Below, in pieces: positions 53,580-60,823 of a stretch of DNA of 64,000 bases. Made by a program: the position numbers and the translations under genes. The notes under the pieces were generated by a model. The model did no database searches, was not told the origin of the DNA, and saw nothing but the letters and a program-made list of their open reading frames with translations. Position 1 is the first letter of the stretch. Every line of letters starts with the position of its first letter. Source of the DNA: UBA5794 sp963714375. Lineage in GTDB: Bacteria; Actinomycetota; Acidimicrobiia; Spongiisociales; UBA5794. The stretch lies in contig CAVQOG010000002.1 in assembly GCA_963714375.1 (NCBI GenBank), positions 62,001 to 126,000 of the forward strand, written 5' to 3'.

Positions 53580-55966
53580 GACACACCCGCCTCACTGGAT
53601 GATCGCCCGTTGGGAAACCCCTCCGGAGGCTCAACCATGATCAGGGGCGGGAACTCGAATGCGGGTATCTCCTTCGGGCCAATCCTGCCTGGCTTGCCCC
53701 TCGCCACATCTCGGAGTGCCGTAACAATCTTGTCCGGTGTGAATGGTGTCTGATCCATGCGGATCCCGAGGGCATTCCAGATCGCATTCGCAACCGCGGG
53801 GATGACGGGGAGCAGCGGGCCCTGTCCAACTTCTTTGGCACCGAAAGGTCCCTCGGGGTCATCGGAGTCAACAATGATCGACTCCACGGGAGGCATGTCG
53901 AGCGATGTGGGCATCTTGTAGTCAAGCAAGGATGGACCACGGTGAAGGGCACCGCGGAAGTCGTCTGCTTCATAGAGCGCTTCGCCGAGTCCCATGTAGA
54001 CCCCACCCTCGATCTGTCCTTCGACAAGCAGCGGGTTGATCGATTGACCGATGTCGTGTGCGAGCCAGACCTTGTCGACGGTGACAATGCCCGTATCGGG
54101 ATCACAGTCCACCTCGACAACTGCTGCCGAGTAGCTGTAGGCGGGTGAGATCCCGACGCCGGCGCCCTTGTAGGGTCCCGCAAGCTTCGGGGCCTTGTAG
54201 CTGCCCGATTCGATCAGCGGACCTCCACTGGCGATTGCGAGCACCACGGCCTCGGCCCAGGTGACTCCGGTATCGGGTTCCTCGGCATCTTCGATTCGCC
54301 CGTTTTGTGCGACGAGGCTCTCGACCGGTGCGCCGAGCTTTTCAGAAACCGCTGCAAACACACGATCCTTGACGGCCGTTCCCGCTTGAAGCGCTGCGTT
54401 CCCTCCCATGAAGGTGACCCGTGACGAATAGCTGCCAAGGTCCACAGGCGTCAGATCGGTGTCTGCCGTCACCATTGCGATGTCCGAGGGCTCAAGTCCG
54501 AGGACCTCCGCGACAATCGTTGCGAGCATGGTCGTTGATCCCTGCCCGATGTCGGTCGCCATGGAGAACACGGTGACTCCCCCTCCGCGATCAACCTTGA
54601 TCTGGACCTCGGATTGGGGCATTTCATTGAAGTAGATGGGGAGCCCGGCACCACACATGTAGGCACCGACCGCAATTCCAACACCCTTCCCGATCGGAAG
54701 GTTCTCGAACTTCTCTTTGAACCCTGAGGCTTCGGCGACACGTTCAATGCATTCTGAGAGAGCACAACTCGTGATCCTGAAATGGTTCACCGTCATCGAA
54801 TTCGGCTCAACGGCGTTGATGAGGCGGATGGCGACCGGATCGATCCCGAGGTCTTCAGCCGCCTTGTCAAGCTGGCATTCGAGGGCAAACCTCGGCTGTG
54901 GCGTTCCATGTCCACGCTTCGGTCCACAGGGTGGCTTGTTCGTGAAGACCCGCACCCCCTCGAACCGATAGTTCGGGATCTGATATGTCGACGTCTGGAG
55001 GGCCCCGGTGTAATACAACGATGCGGCGCCGTAGCTCCCGAACGCACCTCCTTCGAGAAAGGTCTTGAAGTGACATGCGGTGATGCGACCATCGTTGTCG
55101 AAGCCGGTCTTGACCCACATCAGAACCGGGTGACGGCCCCGGTGTGCGTAGAACACTTCCTCACGGGTCAGGGTGAACTTGACCGGTCGTCCCGTGACCA
55201 TCGCGAGCTTCGCTGCGACGATTTCGTGTGAGAACGGATCGGTCTTGCCCCCGAATCCACCACCGACGGGGGCAGCGACGACCCTGATCTGCCCAGCTGG
55301 CATTTCAAGCACCTTGGCAAGGGTCCTGTGCACATAGTGCGGTACCTGTGTGGAGGACCACAGCGTGACCCTTCCACCGGGTTCGGCTGTGGCCAGTGCC
55401 GCGTGAAGCTCAAGTGCCGCGTGGGTGTTTCCAGCGAAATAGAAGACATCCTCACGTATATGATCCGCCGAGGCGAGTCCTTCATCGACATCACCGAATT
55501 CGAGAGCTGCCGTCCGATGGACGTTCTGGCCCTTGCCCTCACCGTGGATGAGGTCACGTTCTTCCAATAGTGCTTCGTCGATGGAGGCAATGGTGTCGAG
55601 CGGCTCATAGGTGACTTTGATCAGGTCGACGGCGCGCTCAGCGGTGTCCGCATCGATCGCAGCGACCGCCGCGATGGGTTCTCCCACATGCCTGACCTTG
55701 CCGACGGCGAGAGCAGTCTCGTCCTGGCTGACGGGGAGTATGCCGTACGTGATCGGAAGGTCGGTTCCGGTAAGGACCGCCTTGACACCGTCAAGGGCTT
55801 CGGCCTCAGCGGTATCGATTGAGACGATCCGTGCGTGGGCCTGTGTGCTTCGTGCGAGGCGTCCGATGAGCATCCCGGGAAGGGTCATGTCATCGGTGTA
55901 CTTGGTCCGCCCTGTCGTCTGCTCCATGCCATCGATTCGGGGCCCAGCGGTACCAACAGCATGCAT
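53576..55966 (-). CDS. hcrA: 4-Hydroxybenzoyl-CoA reductase molybdenum subunit
   Basis: Catalytic alpha subunit of 4-hydroxybenzoyl-CoA reductase, 796 residues, carrying molybdopterin cytosine dinucleotide. The start HAVGTAGPRIDGMEQTTGRT leads into the a/b hammerhead domain with TKYTDDMTLPGMLIGRLARS. VGGGFGGKTDPFSHEIVAAK is the first Mo-site motif and PPCGPKRGHGTPQPRFALEC the second, both as in HcrA. The late FGAKEVGQGPLLPVIPAVAN holds the catalytic Glu region of the family. It follows hcrC with no gap and overlaps hcrB by four bases. A cytosine-type cofactor means MobB is not its direct partner. Confidence 0.95.
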   Translation of the reverse strand: MHAVGTAGPRIDGMEQTTGRTKYTDDMTLPGMLIGRLARSTQAHARIVSIDTAEAEALDGVKAVLTGTDLPITYGILPVSQDETALAVGKVRHVGEPIAAVAAIDADTAERAVDLIKVTYEPLDTIASIDEALLEERDLIHGEGKGQNVHRTAALEFGDVDEGLASADHIREDVFYFAGNTHAALELHAALATAEPGGRVTLWSSTQVPHYVHRTLAKVLEMPAGQIRVVAAPVGGGFGGKTDPFSHEIVAAKLAMVTGRPVKFTLTREEVFYAHRGRHPVLMWVKTGFDNDGRITACHFKTFLEGGAFGSYGAASLYYTGALQTSTYQIPNYRFEGVRVFTNKPPCGPKRGHGTPQPRFALECQLDKAAEDLGIDPVAIRLINAVEPNSMTVNHFRITSCALSECIERVAEASGFKEKFENLPIGKGVGIAVGAYMCGAGLPIYFNEMPQSEVQIKVDRGGGVTVFSMATDIGQGSTTMLATIVAEVLGLEPSDIAMVTADTDLTPVDLGSYSSRVTFMGGNAALQAGTAVKDRVFAAVSEKLGAPVESLVAQNGRIEDAEEPDTGVTWAEAVVLAIASGGPLIESGSYKAPKLAGPYKGAGVGISPAYSYSAAVVEVDCDPDTGIVTVDKVWLAHDIGQSINPLLVEGQIEGGVYMGLGEALYEADDFRGALHRGPSLLDYKMPTSLDMPPVESIIVDSDDPEGPFGAKEVGQGPLLPVIPAVANAIWNALGIRMDQTPFTPDKIVTALRDVARGKPGRIGPKEIPAFEFPPLIMVEPPEGFPNGRSSSEAGVS

Positions 55967-56449
55967 CTACTCGGCGCTCCCGACGGTCCGCGTCGCTGCG
56001 AGTTGCACGGCGCTGATGATCGCGACATATCCGGTGCATCGACAGAGATTCCCTGCCAGTGCCTCGTTGATATCGTCGGTCGTGGGGTCCGGGTTGCTGT
56101 CGAGGAGTGACCTTGCGGACAGGATCATGCCGGGAGTGCAGTAGCCACATTGGGCCGCCCCGAGTTCCGAAAAAGCGATTTGGAGTTCGTCGGGGAAACG
56201 ACCGTCGGACAGACCCTCGATGGTTGTGATTTCACGCCCTTCGACCTGACTCGCGAGGGTGATGCACGCCAGCATCGGTTTGGAATCAACCAGGACTGTG
56301 CATGCGCCACATTCACCGAGATCGCAACCGTGCTTTGTGCCGGTCATGTCAAGGTCCATGCGCAAAACCTCAAGGAGCGTCCGGTGCGACGATGTCACCA
56401 CCGTTCGCGGATCACCGTTGACGGTCAGTCTGAGGATGGATTCCGTCAT
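55967..56449 (-). CDS. hcrC: 4-Hydroxybenzoyl-CoA reductase 2Fe-2S subunit
   Basis: Small gamma subunit, 160 residues from ATG 56449. It has the plant-type cluster Cys set GTKHGCDLGECGACTVLVDS plus a later Cys in KPMLACITLA, and the second cluster in QCGYCTPGMILSA and GNLCRCTGYV, as in all xanthine-oxidase-family small subunits. It joins the FAD subunit to the Mo subunit electronically. The ATG overlaps the stop of the PrpF-like gene; reading further upstream would run into that gene. Confidence 0.95.
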   Translation of the reverse strand: MTESILRLTVNGDPRTVVTSSHRTLLEVLRMDLDMTGTKHGCDLGECGACTVLVDSKPMLACITLASQVEGREITTIEGLSDGRFPDELQIAFSELGAAQCGYCTPGMILSARSLLDSNPDPTTDDINEALAGNLCRCTGYVAIISAVQLAATRTVGSAE

Positions 56450-57657
56450 GTGTCTGAGCCATCCATACCTGAGCGGTCTACAAGTTTCGAGGTCCTGATG
56501 AAAGCGTTCCCTTCCGCGATTCTGCGAGCGGTCCGGTGGTAGGTCGCCTCCGAGACGTCCCATGGGCCGGCTTTGCCCGCGGCCGACCTCGAGACGCTTG
56601 CCCTCACGGGCATGACACCCGACGTATGGCCGATGATAACTTGGTCAGGCACGCCGCGATCTCGTCGGGTGACGACGTTGACAGTTGTGCCGTCGATACA
56701 TGCAGCAACGCCCGTGCACGCTGCAAGCGTCCCCGGATAGGCCTTGTGGAGAACGGGTGGCCTGCCTCCGACCACCCGCGCAACAACATCGACCTGCGAG
56801 GCATCAATGCGGTCACCACTTGCGTAGCTTGTGTAGGACGCCGGTTCAGAAACGAGTGCAGGAACGGGGGTCAGGCCGTCGTCCGGCATGCCGAGTAGGC
56901 GAGCAGCTGCGGCTTTGACCTCCGAGACAGCCGCGAGGTTCTCCTCGGTGAACTCTGATGGCCCCTCCGTTCCTGTGAGCCCGATCGCGTCGGCTCTGAA
57001 GAACACGGTGAGATTCGCAAGGTCAACAATCGTGATCTCCACCGGTCCAAAGGGTGTATCAACGGTATCTGATTCGTTGCCCGTGGGAAGCAGCGATCCC
57101 GTGATGCCTCCTGCAGTCTGTGCGAAGTCGAGCGCAATACTTGCTCCCGTACCTGGCACACCGTGGACCATGTAGTCGCCCTCGACACCTGCCATGCCAT
57201 GGACGATCGGAACATGGGCGAGCAGGACGCGGCCGGTGTTGGTGTTGTGAATTCTGACTGTGGTCGTCGGCTCGGCGACCGAAACGAGTCCCTCATCGAT
57301 CGCAAAAGCTCCAACGGCAGCCGAGATATTTCCGCAGTTGATGTCGAAGTCAACGACTGGTTCAGTGATCGAGACTTGGGCGAAGGTGTAGTCGAGGTCT
57401 GCATCAGACCTCGACGATGGTCCGATGATCGCCATCTTGGAAGTGAGAAGGTCTGCACCGCCGAGTCCGTCGATTTGGCGCGGATCGGGGCTACCGAACA
57501 GCGAAAGGATGAACGCGTCTCGAGCCTGGTCGCTGGCTGGGACGACATCGGAGCGCAGAAACAGCGCCTTACTGGTGCCGCCTCGCATCAACACGAACGG
57601 AATCGACACCTGCTCGACAGAGGTGGGCTTCAACGAGTCAAGATCTGAACGGTGCAC
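56446..57657 (-). CDS. PrpF-family isomerase
   Basis: A cofactor-free isomerase of the PrpF/methylitaconate delta-isomerase type (diaminopimelate-epimerase fold), about 403 residues. IPFVLMRGGTSKALFLRSDV is the family's opening motif. DFDINCGNISAAVGAFAIDE holds one catalytic Cys, and the other half has AACTGVAACIDGTTVN. GTG 57657 with GAGGGAG upstream is preferred; it overlaps the thiolase end by 28 bases, and GTG 57609 is an alternative. Relatives act on unsaturated di- or tricarboxylic acids, so its place in an aromatic operon is unexplained. It might shift a double bond in a ring-cleavage product; this is a guess. Confidence 0.85.
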   Translation of the reverse strand: MHRSDLDSLKPTSVEQVSIPFVLMRGGTSKALFLRSDVVPASDQARDAFILSLFGSPDPRQIDGLGGADLLTSKMAIIGPSSRSDADLDYTFAQVSITEPVVDFDINCGNISAAVGAFAIDEGLVSVAEPTTTVRIHNTNTGRVLLAHVPIVHGMAGVEGDYMVHGVPGTGASIALDFAQTAGGITGSLLPTGNESDTVDTPFGPVEITIVDLANLTVFFRADAIGLTGTEGPSEFTEENLAAVSEVKAAAARLLGMPDDGLTPVPALVSEPASYTSYASGDRIDASQVDVVARVVGGRPPVLHKAYPGTLAACTGVAACIDGTTVNVVTRRDRGVPDQVIIGHTSGVMPVRASVSRSAAGKAGPWDVSEATYHRTARRIAEGNAFIRTSKLVDRSGMDGSDT

Positions 57658-58772
57658 GCGGCTCCCTCGATCCCGACTGCTTTCCCTCCTCGACAATGCG
57701 CGAGTCCAATCTTCGCTCCTTCGATCTGACGCTCACCGGCCTCACCACGGAGCTGACGGACGATTTCCACGACCTGAGCGACGCCGGTTCCGCCGAGCGG
57801 ATGACCCTTTCCGATGAGTCCGCCGCTCGGATTCACGGGGAGCCGTCCATCGATGTTTGCCTCGCCCCGCTCGACAGCCCGTGGATAGCTTCCCTGCTCG
57901 AAGAGCCCGAGCCCTTCGACCCTGAGTACCTCAGCGATGGAGAAACAGTCGTGAACCTCGGCGAAGTCGATGTCGTCAGGACCGATCCCGGCCTTCTCGT
58001 ACGCGTCGAGCGCCGTTGCCCACGTCAGGGGTTCATATGTCATCGATGTTGGCTCAACTTCGACGGAACCCGAACGCAGCGATGAAGCAGCAAGCTTCAC
58101 TCCGCGACCGTTCGCGTATTTGGCTGCAGCCTTGTCGCTCATCATGATGACAGCGGCCGCGCCGTCGGTGACAGGTGAGCAGTCGTGGAGTCGCAGTGGA
58201 TCGGCAACGGCCCGGGACTCAAGGACATCTTCAACGGTGATGGCCTTGCGGAAGTGTGCAAGGGGGTTCTGGGCAGCGTTCGCTTTGTTCTTGACGGGGA
58301 TCAGGGCCAGCTGCTCACGAGTCATGCCGTGGTCTGCCATGTAACGGGTCGCCCGCATTGCGTAGATCCCTGGCATGGTGGCACCGATCGCGGCCTCTGG
58401 GTCGGATGGATCCGGTGTGAGGGCGCCGCCGAATTTTGATGTGAGGTGTTCGGTGCCAACGGCGACGACGACATCGTTTTCGCCCGCCCGAATGGCGAGC
58501 GATGCTTCCCGGATGGCGGTGGCACCGCTGCTGCAGGCATTCTCTACGTTGACGAGTGGTAATCCTGCAAGTCCTACCTGTGCAAGGACGCGCTGACCCA
58601 TGACCATGCCCTGAAAGACGTGGCCAACGTACGCAGACTCGATGAGTCTGGGGTCGATCCCGGCATCGGCTATAGCCTCGAGGAGAGCTGCTGCGCCGAG
58701 ATCCGCCGCGTCGCTATCGGGGTGCTTCCCAAATCGGGTCATCCCGACTCCGGTGATGTGAACAGCAGTCAT
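57630..58772 (-). CDS. Thiolase-fold acyl-CoA acyltransferase, SCP-x/lipid-transfer type
   Basis: A 380-residue thiolase-superfamily protein of the type encoded beside DUF35 proteins. The nucleophilic Cys is in VENACSSGATAIREASLAIR (about residue 86), HDCFSIAEVLRVEGLG and GGLIGKGHPLGGTGVAQVVE supply the other site residues, with AHCRGGKAVGIEGAACTVQI at the end. It overlaps the DUF35 gene by four bases. In the operon it could cleave beta-ketoacyl-CoA formed after ring opening (3-ketopimeloyl-CoA), or a side-chain derivative; these choices cannot be separated here. Confidence 0.88.
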   Translation of the reverse strand: MTAVHITGVGMTRFGKHPDSDAADLGAAALLEAIADAGIDPRLIESAYVGHVFQGMVMGQRVLAQVGLAGLPLVNVENACSSGATAIREASLAIRAGENDVVVAVGTEHLTSKFGGALTPDPSDPEAAIGATMPGIYAMRATRYMADHGMTREQLALIPVKNKANAAQNPLAHFRKAITVEDVLESRAVADPLRLHDCSPVTDGAAAVIMMSDKAAAKYANGRGVKLAASSLRSGSVEVEPTSMTYEPLTWATALDAYEKAGIGPDDIDFAEVHDCFSIAEVLRVEGLGLFEQGSYPRAVERGEANIDGRLPVNPSGGLIGKGHPLGGTGVAQVVEIVRQLRGEAGERQIEGAKIGLAHCRGGKAVGIEGAACTVQILTR

Positions 58773-59188
58773 GTCGCTACCTCGCTGGGTCGAAATCGAT
58801 AACCGGTGAGGGGATGGCCTTCATCGTCTTCACCAAAAGGCTCAAGCGCAAGTGTCATCGGCATTCCGATCGTTATGTCTTCAAATTCTATTCCGGATAT
58901 CTGGCCCATGATCCGGACACCCTCCGGAAAGTCGACATATCCGAGTGCATAGGGCACCTCGAAGGCAGGGGTCGACTGGCGAACAACAGAGTACGTATAG
59001 AGGATTCCCTCGGTGGAGAACGGGATCGTTTCTAGATCCTGGCTCAGGCACCCTGCGCAGGCTTCGCGAATGGGGAAGAAACTCGCCCCACACGCACGGC
59101 AGCGACTTCCCATGAGGTTCCCTGTTCCATCGGCATGCACTTCGAGCTCACCTGGCCGAAACGATGCGCCCATCACAGATGTGGTCAA
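58769..59188 (-). CDS. DUF35 (rubredoxin-like zinc ribbon / OB-fold) protein
   Basis: A 139-residue partner of the thiolase. The zinc ribbon has CRACGASFFP and CAGCLSQDLE (four Cys, about 30-50), followed by the OB-fold with GILYTYSVVRQSTPAFEV and YALGYVDFPEGVRIMGQISG. DUF35 proteins form complexes with thiolase-fold enzymes and supply acyl-CoA to them. TTG 59188 follows GAGGAGG; an ATG five codons further in is possible. It is the first gene of the nine-gene operon, so the promoter and operator at 59213-59229 lie just ahead. Confidence 0.88.
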   Translation of the reverse strand: MTTSVMGASFRPGELEVHADGTGNLMGSRCRACGASFFPIREACAGCLSQDLETIPFSTEGILYTYSVVRQSTPAFEVPYALGYVDFPEGVRIMGQISGIEFEDITIGMPMTLALEPFGEDDEGHPLTGYRFRPSEVAT

Positions 59189-59216
59189 TGGTCCTCCTCA
59201 TTATGCAACCTTCCGT

Positions 59217-59227
59217 CCGGTCGGTCG
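59217..59227. promoter_or_regulatory. Probable TetR operator before the nine-gene aromatic operon
   Basis: CCGGTCGGTCG matches the core CCGGTCAGTCG found at 44294-44304 at ten of eleven positions. It lies about 30 bases upstream of the DUF35 start, where it would cover a promoter read on the minus strand (GCATAAT near 59200-59206 could be the -10). Confidence 0.5.
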
Positions 59228-59319
59228 ACTACGTCGAGTGTCTCTGCGGGGCACCGATGCGTCAATAGGCCACCAACGCCATTTGCATGATACAAAGGGC
59301 CTAGGTACGGATTATCGAC

Positions 59320-59380
59320 ATCAGACGGCGGACGTCGGACGTCGGACGACCGATAACCGATTACCGACCTCAGAAGACTG
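59320..59380. repeat. GACGTCGG and CCGATAACCGATTACCGA repeat tract
   Basis: GGACGTCGGACGTCGGACG is followed by ACCGATAACCGATTACCGAC and CTCAGAAG. The second part matches the left half of the element at 1856-2030 (ATTACCGATTACCGACC ... CTCAGAAAG). No gene is supported anywhere in 59189-59566. Confidence 0.8.
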
Positions 59381-59400
59381 ATCAGCAGTGTCGGGTTCTC

Positions 59401-59453
59401 GCTGAAAGCTGAAAGCTGAAAGCCGTACTAGGCGAGCCAAGCTCGCCTAGTAC
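59401..59453. repeat. GCTGAAA tandem repeat joined to a perfect hairpin
   Basis: GCTGAAAGCTGAAAGCTGAA (59401-59420) carries three heptamers GCTGAAA. It runs into arms GTACTAGGCGAGC (59425-59437) and GCTCGCCTAGTAC (59441-59453) around loop CAA. A related sequence, GGCTTTCAGCTCTCGGCTTACAGC-like, follows the CAP/SLH gene near 42900. Confidence 0.8.
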
Positions 59454-59456
59454 ATT

Positions 59457-59476
59457 TGCATCAGTCAAATGATGCA
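59457..59476. promoter_or_regulatory. Dyad upstream of the LeuA-like/ior operon
   Basis: TGCATCA-GTCAAA-TGATGCA is a 7-base-arm inverted repeat about 90 bases before the first gene of the plus-strand operon. It could be a regulator site; no matching regulator gene is adjacent. Confidence 0.35.
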
Positions 59477-59566
59477 TCGCGCGGATTGCCGAGTAGGCGC
59501 TTGGCTGAGATTCTGTCATTATGCCAACCGACCGGCCGGAAGGCTACTGATCTTCAAGGAGGCAGC

Positions 59567-60823
59567 GTGGTGCAATCGGACAACACCAGCAATCGGGAAC
59601 AGGAACTGCTCTACGACTGGAACAAGATCGGCAAGGAAGCCATCCCCGCGCCCACCGTTGTTGAGCTCGACGACGAATCCCTTCGCGATGGTCTCCAGAG
59701 TCCCTCCGTCCGCCAACCAACCCTCGACGAAAAGCTTGACATCCTCCACCGCATGGAAGGCCTCGGCATTCACGCAGCCAACCTCGGATATCCGGGAGCC
59801 GATCCGGTCGTACTCGATCATGTGGTCGCCCTCGCCGAAGAGATCCGAAATGAGGGCTTCGCCATCAAGCCGAACTGTGCAGGACGCACGCACGAAGCCG
59901 ACATCCTCCCCATCGCCGAAGCCCAGCAACGTTCCGGTGTTCCGATCGAAGCAGCACTCTTCATCGGCATGAGCCCCATCCGCCAGTTTGTTGAGGGCTG
60001 GGACGTCGACTTCCTCCTCAAGACCACGGTCGATGCCGTGAACCTCGCACGCAAGGAAGGCCTCGAGGTCATGTACGTGACCGAGGACACCACACGGGCA
60101 AGGCCGGAAATCCTCCGCAAGGTCTACACGGCCGCCATCGAGGCTGGCGCACGACGCATCTGTCTTGCCGACACGGTCGGTCACGCCACACCTTGGGGTG
60201 TCAACGCCCTGGTCAAGTTCGCAGTCGAGATCGTGAAGGACTCGGGCGAAGATGTCAAGATCGACTGGCACGGGCACCGGGACCGGAACCTGTCGGTCAT
60301 CAACTCGCTCGAGGCACTCTCTGCCGGTGTACACCGTGTCCACGGATGCGGCGTAGGAATCGGTGAGCGCGTCGGGAACACTCCCATGGAGATGTTGCTT
60401 GTCAACCTCAAGCTCATGGGATGGCTCGACCTTGATCTGACAACGCTGCCCGCCTACTGCGAGGCCATCTCGAAAGCAACGGACACACCAATTCCGAATA
60501 ACTGGCCAGCGATCGGGCAGGATGCTTTTGCGACGAGCACCGGTGTCCACGCAGCCGCAGTCCTCAAGGCGATCAACACTGGTGACATGTGGCTTGCAAA
60601 CCGGATCTACAGCGGCGTCCCCGCAGATGATCTCGGACGGGAGCAAGAAATCACCGTTGGACCGATGAGTGGGAAGGCGAACGCCATTGCGTGGCTCACC
60701 AAACGTGGCTATGACCCCGACGAGCCAACGGTTGACAAGATCCTGGCCGCAGCCAAAATGTCAGATCACGTCCTGCTTGAGAATGAGATTCTCGAGCTCG
60801 TCTCAACGTCGAACACGCTATGA
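59567..60823 (+). CDS. LeuA/homocitrate-synthase-like DRE-TIM acyltransferase
   Basis: An enzyme of the isopropylmalate/homocitrate synthase superfamily, which condenses an acyl-CoA with a 2-oxoacid or does the reverse cleavage. Two GTG codons, 59567 and 59570, follow AAGGAGG; the second has the better spacing. The product is about 418 residues. ELDDESLRDGLQSPSVRQPT is the metal and catalytic-Arg motif, IDWHGHRDRNLSVIN the HxH metal ligands, and GCGVGIGERVGNTPMEMLLV the conserved loop. No LeuA regulatory domain follows, so feedback by leucine is unlikely. Substrate unknown; linkage to 2-oxoacid oxidoreductases suggests 2-oxoacid metabolism. Confidence 0.85.
   Translation: MVQSDNTSNREQELLYDWNKIGKEAIPAPTVVELDDESLRDGLQSPSVRQPTLDEKLDILHRMEGLGIHAANLGYPGADPVVLDHVVALAEEIRNEGFAIKPNCAGRTHEADILPIAEAQQRSGVPIEAALFIGMSPIRQFVEGWDVDFLLKTTVDAVNLARKEGLEVMYVTEDTTRARPEILRKVYTAAIEAGARRICLADTVGHATPWGVNALVKFAVEIVKDSGEDVKIDWHGHRDRNLSVINSLEALSAGVHRVHGCGVGIGERVGNTPMEMLLVNLKLMGWLDLDLTTLPAYCEAISKATDTPIPNNWPAIGQDAFATSTGVHAAAVLKAINTGDMWLANRIYSGVPADDLGREQEITVGPMSGKANAIAWLTKRGYDPDEPTVDKILAAAKMSDHVLLENEILELVSTSNTL

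Noticed and set aside
59401..59453. Start of a CRISPR array
   Set aside because: The GCTGAAA units are only seven bases, lie in direct tandem without spacers, and no cas gene is present.
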